A stretch of 48,062 nucleotides of DNA from Phycisphaeraceae bacterium. GTDB taxonomy: Bacteria; Planctomycetota; Phycisphaerae; Phycisphaerales; Phycisphaeraceae. Position numbers and translations under genes: made by a program. This document shows positions 1 to 8,764 of the stretch, piece by piece (position 1 is the first letter of the stretch; every line of letters starts with the position of its first letter). The notes below the pieces were generated by a model. The model was not told the origin of the DNA and searched no databases. It was given only the letters and a program-made list of their open reading frames with translations. The DNA is taken from assembly GCA_028277745.1 (NCBI GenBank), contig JANQFR010000017.1, positions 1-48,062 on the forward strand, in the 5' to 3' direction.

Positions 1-2058
1 CTGGATGGCGGTGATCGACTCGGCGATCTCCTCGGTGGCCTTGGTGGTGCGGTCGGCGAGCTTGCGGACCTCGTCGGCGACGACCGCGAAGCCCCGGCCG
101 TGCTCGCCGGCGCGGGCCGCCTCGATCGCGGCGTTGAGGGCCAGCAGGTTGGTCTGGTCGGCGATGTCGTTGATGACCTCGATGATCTGGCCGATCTGCT
201 CGCCGCGCTTGCCCAGCTCTTCGACGCTGGCGGCCGAGGCGGTGACGGCCTCGCTGATGGCGTTCATGCCGTCGATGGTGGCCTGGACCACTTCGCCGCC
301 GGACTTGGCCATGTCGCCCGACTGCTCGGCCTTGCCGGTGGCGTCGGCGGATTTCTGAGCGACCTCGATGATGGAGCAGGACATCTCCTGGACGGCCGAG
401 GACACCTGCGTGACCTGCTCGGCCTGGGACTCCATGCCGCGGGCCATCTCTTCACTGTTAGCGGTGATCTGGGTCGCGGCCCCGGCGACCTCGTGGGCCG
501 AGTCGCTGACCTCGCCCAACAGCTCCGCGAGCGACTCGTTCATCGTGTCGGTGGCGCGGGCCAGTTGCCCCAGTTCGTCTTTGGAAGCCATGTTGAGCAT
601 GTCCTGGGTCAGGTCGCCGTTCGCGATGCTCTGCAGGACGGGAACGATGCGGCCGATTGTTCGGGTGATGTTGCGGATCAGCAGCAGGCTCACCACCACG
701 CTGATCAGGACCGCGGCGATGGCGGCGAGCCCGGCCTGCCAGACGGCGGCGGTGGTGGCGCGGCTGATCTCGGCGTTGAGCTGTGCTTCCTCTTCATGGA
801 TCGAGTCGACGACCTCAGCGGTGGTCGCGATGATCTCCGGGCCGATCCGGTCCAGGTTATCCTTGACGAAGAAATTACGCTGCTTGACGAGTTCGACCAG
901 GTATTGCATCCGATCCGCGTAGAAGACGTAGCCCGCTTCGACCTCGTACAGCCACTTCAGACGGATCGGGTTCTCGACACTGTTGTGAAGGCTCTCCAGC
1001 TCGGTCTTGCCCGTGATGAGATGATCGACCGCCGACTGGGCGTCCGAGGCGTCGCTGGTGCGGAGAAACTTCATCAGCGCCACCCGCGCCAGCCCGAGCT
1101 GGCCCAGGGCGTCCGAGGCGAGCAGCGCGGCGTGGTGATCGCTGTCCTGCTCCGCGGTCTTGATGATGGCGTTGAGCACCTCGCTCACCCGCGGCCCGAC
1201 GACGTTCAGCTGAGAGTTGACCGTGCCGTTGCGGTGATCGATGGTGTCGACCGCCTTGACGAACCAGCCCTCGTACTCGTTGAGCATCTGGTGGACCTGG
1301 TTTAACAACGCCAGCCGCTGGGGGTCTTTAATCACATGCTCGGCGGCGGTGATCTTCGCCTCGGCGGAAGCAAGGTAATCGGAGTACTGCTTCAGGTCAT
1401 GGTCGGAATTGGTAATCAGGAAATCCTTGACATTCATCCGCACCATCATGACATCGCGCATCAGCCCCTCGAGGAGCTCGGCGTCGGAGACGATGTCCTT
1501 ATAGCGGTGGGTGCGTTCAGTGTTGGCCTGGAGGGTGGAGATGCCGAGGCTGGCGATGACGAGCAGGATCGTGGTCAGCCCGCCCATGCCCAGAGCGAGC
1601 TTGGCGCCGAGCGTGAAGCCGCGCTGCTTGGACCCGTCGGCTTGCCGGATGACGGCCAGGCGATAGGCGCCGACCAGGGTAATCAGCAGGACCACCACGA
1701 CGCCGCCCCAGAAGAGGCGGGTAAGCCAGGCGCTGGCGGGCGTGTGATGCGCGATGTGCACCTCTTCAGCATGCCCGGCTTCGCGGCCGTAAGGCGAGCG
1801 GGGGGCCTTGGCGAAAGCGGGCGGGGCGAACTGCCCCGACGCGCCGAGTTGGGCGACCCATTGCTCCATGGACCTGGTGTGCTGGCCCGGGGCTTGAGCG
1901 TCAGGCCCCGGCCCGGTCTGAGCGGCCGCACGAGGCCCGGCGTGGGCGTGGGCGGGCTCCCGCGCGTTATCGGCGCCATACGCGGTCGGAACCGCGTTGA
2001 AGAGACAAAGGGTTGTCACCAAAGCCCAGAGAGAAAACCGTGAAAAGACCCGATTCAT
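1..2058 (-). CDS. Methyl-accepting chemotaxis protein, C-terminus beyond the left edge
   Basis: This is a membrane chemoreceptor signalling to CheA/CheW. It reads from the ATG at 2058 (AGGAG just upstream) to the window edge, giving 686 residues without a stop. A signal peptide (1-28) is followed by an Ala/Pro/His-rich stretch (29-110), a membrane segment (113-132), a short basic loop, a second segment (153-172) and a helical sensor region (175-435). A third segment (441-461), a HAMP domain and the cytoplasmic helical bundle follow. The conserved hairpin tip, with [20 protein letters not shown], is at 631-650. The part before residue 150 is extra compared with ordinary receptors. The missing end should hold the return arm of the bundle. 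The family is certain; the ligand is unknown. Confidence 0.95.
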   Translation of the reverse strand, partial: MNRVFSRFSLWALVTTLCLFNAVPTAYGADNAREPAHAHAGPRAAAQTGPGPDAQAPGQHTRSMEQWVAQLGASGQFAPPAFAKAPRSPYGREAGHAEEVHIAHHTPASAWLTRLFWGGVVVVLLITLVGAYRLAVIRQADGSKQRGFTLGAKLALGMGGLTTILLVIASLGISTLQANTERTHRYKDIVSDAELLEGLMRDVMMVRMNVKDFLITNSDHDLKQYSDYLASAEAKITAAEHVIKDPQRLALLNQVHQMLNEYEGWFVKAVDTIDHRNGTVNSQLNVVGPRVSEVLNAIIKTAEQDSDHHAALLASDALGQLGLARVALMKFLRTSDASDAQSAVDHLITGKTELESLHNSVENPIRLKWLYEVEAGYVFYADRMQYLVELVKQRNFFVKDNLDRIGPEIIATTAEVVDSIHEEEAQLNAEISRATTAAVWQAGLAAIAAVLISVVVSLLLIRNITRTIGRIVPVLQSIANGDLTQDMLNMASKDELGQLARATDTMNESLAELLGEVSDSAHEVAGAATQITANSEEMARGMESQAEQVTQVSSAVQEMSCSIIEVAQKSADATGKAEQSGDMAKSGGEVVQATIDGMNAISEAVTASAASVEELGKRGEQIGQIIEVINDIADQTNLLALNAAIEAARAGEHGRGFAVVADEVRKLADRTTKATEEIAESITAIQ

Positions 2059-2178
2059 TGTGCCCGCTCCTTGCTGGAATGGTTGATTTCCGCAAAAGAC
2101 GAAATTCTTTTTCCAGAAACGTTCATAACGTGCATAACGTCCAGAACAATCATCGGATCGGGTAAGATAGATAAGAAC

Positions 2179-2206
2179 TTGACCGCGACCAGGCGGTTTT
2201 TACAGA
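2179..2206 (+). promoter_or_regulatory. Candidate sigma70-type promoter for acs
   Basis: TTGACC (2179-2184), a 16-nt spacer and TACAGA (2201-2206) lie about 130 bp before the acs start. A small ACCGC/GCGGT stem followed by Ts overlaps the spacer. The 277-bp intergenic region also holds two CATAACGT copies around 2124-2140. The match is moderate and no start site is known. Confidence 0.3.
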
Positions 2207-2335
2207 ATTGTCTTATCGGGATTAATCGCGAGAAACGCGTTTATCTTGCCCCTGGTGCGGGCTGGGTCTAATCTACGCGTCTCTGTCGAACGGGAATCAC
2301 GTCCTTGGCTGATTCAAGCCCCAGGAGTTATTGGA

Positions 2336-4321
2336 ATGTCGCAGCCGCCCTTGTCTGACGCGATGGAATCGGTGTTGGCCGAATCCCGCCGCTTCCCCCC
2401 GCCGCCCGAGTTCGCCCAGCAGGCCCACGTCCAGACGATGGAGCAGTACGAGGCGATGCACCGCCGCTCGATCGCCGAGCCGGAGGTGTTCTGGGACGAG
2501 ACGGCCCGGCAACTGCACTGGTTCGAGCCGTGGGGCAAGGTGCTGGAATGGAACCTGCCCGACGCGAAGTGGTTCGTGGGCGGGAAAACCAACCTCTGCT
2601 ACAACTGCATCGATCGTCAGATCGACGCGGGGCACGGGGACGAGGCCGCCATCATCTGGGAAGCCGAGCCGATGCCCGACGGCAAGCCGGAGGTGGTCCG
2701 GCTGACGTACAACGACCTTCGCCGCGAGGTCGGGGTCTTCGCGAACGTGCTGAAAAACCTCGGCGTCAAGAAGGGGGATGTGGTCACCATTTACATGGGC
2801 ATGGTTCCGCAGCTCGCCATCGCCATGCTCGCCTGTGCCCGCATCGGCGCTCCGCACTCGATCATCTTCGGCGGGTTCTCCGCTTCAGCGATCAAGGACC
2901 GCGTCGAGGACGGCCAATCGAAGATCATCCTCACCTGCGACGGCTCGTGGCGCCGCGGCAAGGCCGTGCCCCTCAAGGCCAATGTCGACGAGGCCCTGAC
3001 CATGACCGACCTGGTCGAGACGGTCGTCGTCTATCAACGCTGCGGCAACGAGGTCGATATGGTCGACGGCCGCGACCACTGGTGGCACGACCTGGCCCAG
3101 GGCGTGTCCGACGACTGCCCCGCCGAGCCGATGGACAGCGAAGACCTGCTGTTCATCCTCTACACCTCCGGCTCGACCGGCAAGCCCAAGGGCATCATGC
3201 ATACCACCGGCGGGTACATGGTCTACACCTATCTCACCTCGAAGATCAGCTTCGACCTCAAGCCCGGCGAAGACGTCTACTGGTGCACCGCAGACATCGG
3301 CTGGATCACCGGCCACTCCTACATCATCTACGGCCTGCTGCCCAACCGCACGCCCACGCTGATGTACGAGGGGGCGCCCGACTGCCCGGATTGCAGCCGG
3401 TTCTGGGACATCGTCGAACGCCACCGGGTCACCAAGTTCTACACCGCCCCCACCGCGATCCGCGCCTTCATGAAGTGGGGCGACGAGTTCGTGAAGAAGC
3501 ACGACCTGTCCAGCCTCAAGCTGCTGGGCACGGTCGGCGAGCCGATCAACCCCGAGGCCTGGATGTGGTATCACACCACGATCGGCGCCGAGCGGTGCCC
3601 GATCGTCGACACGTGGTGGCAGACCGAGACCGGCGGGCACATGCTCACGCCCGTGCCCGGCGCCACCACCACCACGCCCGGCTCGTGCACCCGCCCGTTC
3701 TTCGGGATCGACGCCGCCGTCGTCAACTCCGAGGGCGAAGCCATGCCCACCAACGCCGGCGGCATCCTCGTCATCCGCAAGCCCTGGCCCTCGATGCTCC
3801 GGGGGATCTACGGCAACCGGCAACGCTTCATCGACACCTACTGGTCCAAGGTCGAGGGCTTCTACACCGCCGGCGACGGCGCCCGCGTCGACGAGCACGG
3901 CAACTTCTGGATCATGGGGCGGATCGACGACGTGATCGTCGTCGCCGGCCACAACCTCGGGACCATGGAGGTCGAGTCCGCCCTCGTCAGCCACCCCCGC
4001 GTCGCCGAGGCCGCGGTCGTCGGCTTCCCGCACGAGATCAAGGGCACCGGCATCGCGTCGTTCGTGATCCTCAAGGGCGAGGTCCCCGCCGGCGACGACG
4101 CCGAGGCGTTCAAGCAGGAGCTCGCCACCCACGTGGCCAAGGAGCTGGGCCCGATCAGCAAGCCGGATTTGATCCGTTTCACCGAGGCCCTGCCCAAGAC
4201 CCGGTCGGGCAAGATCATGCGGCGCCTGCTCCGCGACATCGCCGCCGGCAAGCAGATCCAACAGGACACCACCACCCTCGAAGACCGCGGCATCGTCGAC
4301 AAGCTGCAGGCGCATGCGTGA
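2336..4321 (+). CDS. acs: Acetyl-coenzyme A synthetase
   Basis: AMP-forming acetyl-CoA synthetase activates acetate with ATP and CoA in the cytoplasm. The 661-residue length is normal for the family. Visible motifs are the AMP-binding loop [25 protein letters not shown], the hinge GRIDDVIVV, and [11 protein letters not shown] near the C-terminus, whose lysine is the catalytic and acetylation-regulated residue in studied homologues. The start is set by AGGAG at 2323-2327, 8 nt before the ATG; an upstream in-frame start lacks such a site. In the A8/A10 region the usual GHR appears as GHN (Asn540), followed by [10 protein letters not shown]. The gene heads a loose rightward group and faces away from the chemoreceptor. 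Confidence 0.97.
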   Translation: MSQPPLSDAMESVLAESRRFPPPPEFAQQAHVQTMEQYEAMHRRSIAEPEVFWDETARQLHWFEPWGKVLEWNLPDAKWFVGGKTNLCYNCIDRQIDAGHGDEAAIIWEAEPMPDGKPEVVRLTYNDLRREVGVFANVLKNLGVKKGDVVTIYMGMVPQLAIAMLACARIGAPHSIIFGGFSASAIKDRVEDGQSKIILTCDGSWRRGKAVPLKANVDEALTMTDLVETVVVYQRCGNEVDMVDGRDHWWHDLAQGVSDDCPAEPMDSEDLLFILYTSGSTGKPKGIMHTTGGYMVYTYLTSKISFDLKPGEDVYWCTADIGWITGHSYIIYGLLPNRTPTLMYEGAPDCPDCSRFWDIVERHRVTKFYTAPTAIRAFMKWGDEFVKKHDLSSLKLLGTVGEPINPEAWMWYHTTIGAERCPIVDTWWQTETGGHMLTPVPGATTTTPGSCTRPFFGIDAAVVNSEGEAMPTNAGGILVIRKPWPSMLRGIYGNRQRFIDTYWSKVEGFYTAGDGARVDEHGNFWIMGRIDDVIVVAGHNLGTMEVESALVSHPRVAEAAVVGFPHEIKGTGIASFVILKGEVPAGDDAEAFKQELATHVAKELGPISKPDLIRFTEALPKTRSGKIMRRLLRDIAAGKQIQQDTTTLEDRGIVDKLQAHA

Positions 4322-4366
4322 GGCGTAGTTGCCCTGCCGGCCTCGACGGGGCATAGTGATGGGGAA

Positions 4367-4873
4367 ATGCGTCCGGCGGCTTTGACTATTGGCGTTATGG
4401 CGGTGGCGATGTTGATTGCCACAGCCGCCTTCTTCTGGAATCGGCCGCCAAGCGGTCAATCCGGCTCGCCTCAAACCGCTCGGGGTTTTACGATTGAGCC
4501 GGGCGCCGTCCCGGCATCGGACACATTCAAACGCCTGCTGCTCGATCCGATCCCTGACACGGTCACCGACTTACAGGGCAATGCGGAGACGTATCAAGGG
4601 TACGGGGCATACCTTCGTTTCAAGACCGATCGGGCGACGCTGGACCAGATCATTGCAACGGGATTTCAGTTTTATCATCCGCCCCCGAACCCACCAACAC
4701 ACCTCGGCCTGCACACCGCTCCCGTTTTTACACCCACTTGGGCCCCGGGGTCGATCGCAAACCCCGAATACTACCAGGCGGATGTCCAAAACGACTGGAC
4801 TCACAGCGGCAAGCACTACCTGATCGTTGACCCCATCAGCGGCACCGTACATTTCATCGGCCACGGCTCATGA
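4367..4873 (+). CDS. Small membrane-anchored protein of unknown function
   Basis: The 168-residue product is not recognised. An N-terminal hydrophobic helix (residues 5-24, ending at FFWNRPP) is either a membrane anchor or an uncleaved signal. The rest is a soluble extracytoplasmic domain with many Pro, His, Thr and Tyr residues (for example YHPPPNPPTH) and an ending that runs DPISGTVHFIGHGS. No catalytic motif is evident. A CATAGT hexamer 9 nt before the ATG and the lack of a Shine-Dalgarno fit a leaderless transcript. It sits between acs and a VOC gene, which gives no clear functional hint. Confidence 0.7.
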   Translation: MRPAALTIGVMAVAMLIATAAFFWNRPPSGQSGSPQTARGFTIEPGAVPASDTFKRLLLDPIPDTVTDLQGNAETYQGYGAYLRFKTDRATLDQIIATGFQFYHPPPNPPTHLGLHTAPVFTPTWAPGSIANPEYYQADVQNDWTHSGKHYLIVDPISGTVHFIGHGS

Positions 4874-4930
4874 TTGCTCGGGAGCGGCGGATGGAAATCC
4901 AAGGCGCCGGTCAGCCATATCGAAAAACAA

Positions 4931-4936
4931 TATGAT
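4931..4936 (+). promoter_or_regulatory. -10 element directly before the VOC gene
   Basis: TATGAT ends 9 nt before the ATG at 4946, and no Shine-Dalgarno is present. This would place the transcription start within about 3 nt of the start codon. No convincing -35 is seen. Confidence 0.4.
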
Positions 4937-4945
4937 CATCTCACT

Positions 4946-5380
4946 ATGACCCACGCTTCCATTCATCCGACCGACGCCCCGACCATCCACGGCTTCCACC
5001 ACGTCGCGATCCGTGCTCGGGATTTCGACGCCTCCCACGCCTTCTACACCAGCGTGCTCGGCTTCCGCGAAAAGATCGCCTGGGGCGAGGCGCCGAAGCG
5101 AGCCGTCATGCTCGACGCCGGCGACGGCAACTACCTCGAGATCTTTGAGCGCCCCGATCAGCCGGCTGTCCACGACGAGGCGGCGATCCTGCACCTGTGC
5201 TTTCGCACCCACGACACCCACGCGGCCTTGGAAAAGGCCCGCGCCGCGGGGTGTGAAGTCACGGTTGAGACCAAGTCCGTCGTGATCCCTTCGCGGCCGC
5301 ACGAGACGCCGGTCACCCTCGCGTTCTTCAAGGGGCCCGACGGCGAGGTGGTCGAGCTTTTCCAGAACGACGTCACTTGA
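4946..5380 (+). CDS. VOC (glyoxalase/bleomycin resistance/dioxygenase) family protein
   Basis: The 144-residue product has the vicinal-oxygen-chelate fold signature: GFHHVAIRARDFDASHAFYTS at the start of the first half, YLEIFERPD in the middle, then LHLCFRTHDTHAALEKARAAG and a terminal FFKGPDGEVVELFQN. The first His, the Glu of YLEI, the His of LHLCF and the Glu of VVEL are in the usual metal-ligand positions, so metal binding is likely. The substrate cannot be told. An in-frame start at 4874 exists, but the ATG at 4946 starts close to the domain and has TATGAT directly upstream. Confidence 0.88.
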   Translation: MTHASIHPTDAPTIHGFHHVAIRARDFDASHAFYTSVLGFREKIAWGEAPKRAVMLDAGDGNYLEIFERPDQPAVHDEAAILHLCFRTHDTHAALEKARAAGCEVTVETKSVVIPSRPHETPVTLAFFKGPDGEVVELFQNDVT

Positions 5381-5416
5381 CCCGCGGCCTGAGCACGCCG
5401 CCTGAGACCCGCGCCG

Positions 5417-5959
5417 ATGAGCGAAGACCGCGTACTGCTGGAAGCCGAGTTCACCCCCAAGGTGCAGGCCTACTGGATGCTCGGCGGCGTGATCACCTGC
5501 ATCATCACCGTGGTCGGCATCGTGGTGCTGCCGGTGTGGCTGCTGATCGGCGGGATCGTGACGACCAAGTACCGCCAGAGCATGAAGTGCGTGCTGACGC
5601 AGCGTTCGCTCAAGTTTTCCAAGGGTGTGCTGGTCCGGGTGGAGAAGACCATCCCGCTGGAGAAGATCACCGACCTGGGGATGGTGCAGGGCCCGATCAT
5701 GCGGGCGTTCGGGCTGCACGCGATGACGGTGGAGACGGCGGGCCAGTCGTCGGGGCCGGGGGCCCTGGTGACGCTGACCGGCGTGGTCGACCCGATGACG
5801 TTCCGCGACGCCGTGCTCAAGCAGCGCGACCTGCTGGCCGACGCCGCCTCCGCCGAAACGCCGGCGGCGCCCCCGCCGGCCGGCGACGCCGCCCTGCTGA
5901 CCGACATCCGCGACACGCTCCGCCGCATCGAGCAGCGGCTCGCGGAGCCCGGCCGTTGA
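5417..5959 (+). CDS. Bacterial PH-domain (DUF304, YdbS-like) membrane protein
   Basis: The 180-residue product starts with a short polar stretch, then two hydrophobic segments around residues 18-50 (ending LPVWLLIGGIV). A bacterial PH-2 domain (about 50-135) follows, with the typical YRQSMKCVLTQRSLKFSKG strand pattern and KTIPLEKITDLGMVQGPIMRAFGL. The C-terminus has an Ala/Pro linker and a short predicted helix (LLTDIRDTLRRIEQRL) that could form a coiled coil. The family is membrane-associated and mostly uncharacterised; no enzymatic function is expected. It lies between the VOC gene and pdxJ. Confidence 0.85.
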   Translation: MSEDRVLLEAEFTPKVQAYWMLGGVITCIITVVGIVVLPVWLLIGGIVTTKYRQSMKCVLTQRSLKFSKGVLVRVEKTIPLEKITDLGMVQGPIMRAFGLHAMTVETAGQSSGPGALVTLTGVVDPMTFRDAVLKQRDLLADAASAETPAAPPPAGDAALLTDIRDTLRRIEQRLAEPGR

Positions 5960-5979
5960 TCCCACCGGCCCGCCGGTGC

Positions 5980-5985
5980 TACGAT
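5980..5985 (+). promoter_or_regulatory. -10 element directly before pdxJ
   Basis: TACGAT ends 6 nt before the pdxJ ATG, with no Shine-Dalgarno between. This fits initiation at the A of the start codon. There is no clear -35. Confidence 0.35.
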
Positions 5986-5991
5986 CGGCTT

Positions 5992-6735
5992 ATGGCCAAG
6001 CTCTCCGTCAACGTCAACAAGGTCGCCCTGCTCCGCAACACCCGCCACCTGGGCGTGCCCAGCGTGGTCAAGGCGGCCCGCCTCGCGCTCGACGCCGGCG
6101 CCGCGGGCGTCACCGTCCATCCCCGCCCCGACCAGCGTCACATCCGCCCGGGCGACGTGGATGACCTGGTCGACCTGCTCCGCCAGCCGCCCTACGCCGA
6201 CCGCGAGTTCAACATCGAGGGCAACCCTTTCGAGGGCGCGTACCTGGACATCGTCCGCCGCGCCAAGCCGGACCAATTCACCCTGGTTCCCGATGCCCCG
6301 GACGCGTTTACGTCGAACGAGGGCTGGGACGTCGCCGGGCGCCTCGATCGCCTCACCGACGTGATCGCCGAGCTTCACACGATCGGCGGGCGGGTCAGCC
6401 TGTTCATGGACCCCGACCCGCTTCAGATCGAGCGGGCGCCCGAGACGGGGGCGGACCGGATCGAGCTGTACACCGAGCCGTACGCCGCGGCGTTCGCCGC
6501 GGGGGGCAGCGACGCCGAGCGCGTGTTCCAGACGTTCAAGCAGGCCGCGGCCATCGCGACCGACGCCGGGCTGGGCCTCAACGCGGGGCACGACCTGAAC
6601 CTGCACAACCTCGCCCGGTTCCTCATGATCCCCAACATCCTCGAGGTGTCGATCGGCCACGCCCTGGTCGCGGATGCGTTGGAAATGGGCATGTCGGCCG
6701 CGGTGCGGGCCTATGCGCAGATCGCGGAGGGGTAG
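5992..6735 (+). CDS. pdxJ: Pyridoxine 5'-phosphate synthase
   Basis: PdxJ condenses 3-amino-2-oxopropyl phosphate with 1-deoxy-D-xylulose 5-phosphate to make pyridoxine phosphate, the last ring-forming step of the DXP-dependent vitamin B6 route. The 247-residue length is normal. Visible motifs are NVNKVALLRNTR at the N-terminus, VTVHPRPDQRHI, FNIEGNP with the conserved Glu, LFMDPD, RIELYTEPYA and GLGLNAGHDLNLHNL near the C-terminus. The N-terminal NVNK replaces the NIDH of the E. coli enzyme, as in a second PdxJ clade. The ATG at 5992 matches the family N-terminus. An AGGAG-type site is lacking. Confidence 0.95.
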   Translation: MAKLSVNVNKVALLRNTRHLGVPSVVKAARLALDAGAAGVTVHPRPDQRHIRPGDVDDLVDLLRQPPYADREFNIEGNPFEGAYLDIVRRAKPDQFTLVPDAPDAFTSNEGWDVAGRLDRLTDVIAELHTIGGRVSLFMDPDPLQIERAPETGADRIELYTEPYAAAFAAGGSDAERVFQTFKQAAAIATDAGLGLNAGHDLNLHNLARFLMIPNILEVSIGHALVADALEMGMSAAVRAYAQIAEG

Positions 6736-6745
6736 CCGGGCTGTA

Positions 6746-6804
6746 CCGTTAGCCCTGGCTTTGCCCGGGGCGAGTCGCAGTGGGAACCCGGGCAAAGCCC
6801 GGGG
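6746..6804. repeat. Intergenic palindromic repeat between pdxJ and recQ-like gene
   Basis: GGCTTTGCCCGGG (6757-6769) is repeated in inverted form as CCCGGGCAAAGCC (6787-6799). The right copy is itself a 7-bp hairpin with an AAA loop (6787-6803). The left edge reads CCGTTAGCCC. It resembles the elements at 11442-11460, 34172-34202 and 37806-37837. It may also end transcription of the two convergent genes, although there is no T tract. Confidence 0.75.
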
Positions 6805-6815
6805 CGAACGATGAA

Positions 6816-8213
6816 TTACAACCCAAAATAGTCGTTCAGAAACGCCTTGCGGTCGTCTTCGTGCCTGGCATATTGAACCATGGCGTAGAGCTTCATCTGG
6901 TCGCGTTTGAGCTTGGCGTCGAGCCGCTGGGGGTCCTGCAGGTCGTCGGGCAGAGGGGAGAGGATCTGGAGTGACTCGTCGATCACGCCGTAGCGTTCGA
7001 GCATGGCCAGGGCGGTGTCGAGCCGGGCGTCGGGGCCGCGGGTGGGGAACAGTTTGTCGCGCAGGTGGCCTGGGCCGAAGGCGCGGACCTGCTCGGCCTC
7101 GTGTTCGAGCAGGTCGTGCAGCCGTTGGTAAAACGCGGCGTCCGGGTTGGACCACGCGATGAACTGCATCTGCGTGGCCAGGTCGTTCTCGTCGTAGAGC
7201 AGGACGCACCGCGAGGGGGCGCCGTCCCGGCCGGCCCGGCCGATCTCCTGGTAATAGCTCTCGACCGACGCGGGGGTGTCGGCGTGGACCACGAACCGGA
7301 TGTCGGGCTTGTCGATCCCCATGCCGAACGCGTTGGTCGCCAGGACAACCGCCCCCGCCTCGGTCATGAATGCATCCTGCACGCGTCTGCGGGCCTGCCG
7401 GTCGAGGTCGCCGTGGTAGCGCAGATGCTCGACGCCGCGGGCGCGCAGCAGGTCGCTGAAACGTTCGAGCGTCTTGATCAAGGTGAAGTAGACGATGCCG
7501 CCGCCGGGGTGAGCGTCGATGACGCGGAGGATCTGGTCGAGCTTGTCATCCTCCCCCCAGACCGACTCGACGGCCAGCTCGAGGTTGGGCCGATCGATGC
7601 CTTCGTGGAAAGTCTGGACGTCGTGTGCGTCGAGCCCGAGCTGAAACACGATGTCCTGCTGCACCTGCGGGGTGGCGGTGGCGGTCAGCGCGACCGTGGT
7701 GGGCCCGCCCAGGAGCCGGCGGAACTCGTCCAGCCGGGTGTAGTCCGGCCGAAAGTCATGGCCCCACGCGCTGACGCAGTGGGCCTCGTCCACCGCCAAC
7801 AGGCTTACCCGGCGCGAGCGGACCGCCTCGACAAAATCAGGTTTGCGAAAACGCTCGGGAGTCACATAGAGCAGCTTGTATCTCCCCTGGCGCACGTCGG
7901 CGTAACGCTGCTCGCGCGCCGGACGGGTCAGGGACGAATTGATGAACGCCGCGTCGACGCCCTTTCGCCGCAGCGCGTCGACCTGGTCTTTCATCAACGC
8001 GATCAGCGGCGACACCACCACCGCCAGCCCCTCCATCGCCAGCGCCGGGACCTGGTAACACAGGCTCTTGCCCGACCCGGTGGGCATGATGACCAGCGTG
8101 TGCCCGCCCGCCATGACGCGGTCGATCACCGCCCGCTGGCGTCCGCGGAACGCGGGGTGGCCAAACGTGTCCCGAAGGATCGACTCAGGGCTGGGCATCG
8201 TCCGGTCCGGCAT
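6816..8213 (-). CDS. RecQ-family ATP-dependent DNA helicase lacking the zinc-binding domain
   Basis: This 465-residue superfamily 2 helicase has Walker A (MPTGSGKS, Lys49), an aromatic-rich loop after the DEAH box (DEAH 142-145, then CVSAWGHDFRP), ALTATAT, and motif VI QEIGRAGRDG. It should unwind DNA 3' to 5'. A helical region around LAMLERYGVIDE follows the helicase core. The protein then ends at RKAFLNDYFGL, exactly where RecQ proteins normally enter the four-cysteine zinc site (typically CRR..LL.YFG...CG.CD.C). No cysteine ligand is present, and no RQC or HRDC domain follows. An ATG at 8198 is an alternative start. The 5' end overlaps the cytochrome gene by 29 nt, suggesting co-transcription. 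Confidence 0.9.
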   Translation of the reverse strand: MPDRTMPSPESILRDTFGHPAFRGRQRAVIDRVMAGGHTLVIMPTGSGKSLCYQVPALAMEGLAVVVSPLIALMKDQVDALRRKGVDAAFINSSLTRPAREQRYADVRQGRYKLLYVTPERFRKPDFVEAVRSRRVSLLAVDEAHCVSAWGHDFRPDYTRLDEFRRLLGGPTTVALTATATPQVQQDIVFQLGLDAHDVQTFHEGIDRPNLELAVESVWGEDDKLDQILRVIDAHPGGGIVYFTLIKTLERFSDLLRARGVEHLRYHGDLDRQARRRVQDAFMTEAGAVVLATNAFGMGIDKPDIRFVVHADTPASVESYYQEIGRAGRDGAPSRCVLLYDENDLATQMQFIAWSNPDAAFYQRLHDLLEHEAEQVRAFGPGHLRDKLFPTRGPDARLDTALAMLERYGVIDESLQILSPLPDDLQDPQRLDAKLKRDQMKLYAMVQYARHEDDRKAFLNDYFGL

Positions 8214-8628
8214 CCGGCCGCAGCGATTTGATGTACGCCACCAGCACGTCCACCTCGGGCCGGCTGATCACCCGCTCGTACATGGGCATCTCGCCGCGGT
8301 AGCCCTTGATGATCCGCTCCCGCGCGTGGAGGATGGATTCGCGTAGGTAGGCCTCGTCGGCGAAGACGGTGGTGCCGTCGGTCAGCGGGCGTTCGGTGCC
8401 GTAGACCTCGTTGAGGCTCGGCCCGATCCAGCGTGAGCCGTCGGTGGTGTGGCACTGCTGGCAGCCCCGCCGGTGAAACACGACCTTCCCCGCGATCGGC
8501 GGCTCGGCCTGCTCGATCACCACCCCCGTCTCCACGCCCTTCCACGCCGCCAGATCCGGGTCTTGGGGCCGGCCTTCGCCGCAAGCGATCAACCCGGCCG
8601 CGATCACCGTTACAAATGCACATCTCAT
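8185..8628 (-). CDS. Class I c-type cytochrome lipoprotein (cytochrome c oxidase subunit II C-terminal type)
   Basis: The 147-residue protein carries a lipoprotein signal (lipobox LIAC, Cys16) and one haem-binding motif, CQQCH (Cys56, Cys59, His60). A distal methionine lies in GEMPMYERV (Met114 or Met116). The order GKVVFHRRGC, GPSLNEVYG and ESILHARERIIKGY matches the cytochrome c tail of cbb3/aa3-type subunit II proteins, but no copper domain is present. It is therefore a small periplasmic, membrane-tethered electron carrier. The start chosen has the signal sequence and a TATGAT just upstream; an earlier in-frame start at 8688 gives an implausible leader. Confidence 0.88.
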   Translation of the reverse strand: MRCAFVTVIAAGLIACGEGRPQDPDLAAWKGVETGVVIEQAEPPIAGKVVFHRRGCQQCHTTDGSRWIGPSLNEVYGTERPLTDGTTVFADEAYLRESILHARERIIKGYRGEMPMYERVISRPEVDVLVAYIKSLRPDAGPDDAQP

Positions 8629-8637
8629 GGTCGGCGG

Positions 8638-8643
8638 ATCATA
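8638..8643 (-). promoter_or_regulatory. -10 element directly before the cytochrome gene
   Basis: On the minus strand, TATGAT ends 9 nt before the ATG at 8628, with no Shine-Dalgarno. This fits a very short leader or a leaderless mRNA for the cytochrome/RecQ-like pair. Confidence 0.4.
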
Positions 8644-8695
8644 GCGGGGTTTGGCCTTCAGGAAAAAGCGCCCTACGTAGCGCGGCACTCATACA

Positions 8696-8746
8696 TAGCC
8701 GGGCCGCTACGCGGCCCTGGTCCAGGCGGGCGTCGCCCGCCGGCTA
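8696..8746. repeat. Three-way-junction palindromic element
   Basis: Outer arms TAGCCGG (8696-8702) and CCGGCTA (8740-8746) enclose two perfect hairpins. The first is GGGCCGC-TAC-GCGGCCC (8701-8717), overlapping the outer arm by 2 nt. The second is GGCGGGC-GTC-GCCCGCC (8725-8741). It lies between dnaB and the cytochrome gene. The symmetry looks like an intergenic repeat unit rather than a terminator, since no T tract follows. Confidence 0.75.
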
Positions 8747-8764
8747 AGGTGATTGTGCTCAGGG

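Noticed and set aside
2885..4474. Long open frame opposite to acs
   Set aside because: High-GC shadow frame: it overlaps a certain gene and its protein has low complexity and no domain.
6736..6815. Frameshifted zinc-domain remains after the RecQ-like stop
   Set aside because: All three leftward frames lack Cys-x-x-Cys codons, and the space is filled by a palindromic repeat.
5470..7209. Long leftward frame across the PH and pdxJ genes
   Set aside because: It spans two well-supported genes of the other strand and is Arg/Pro-rich.
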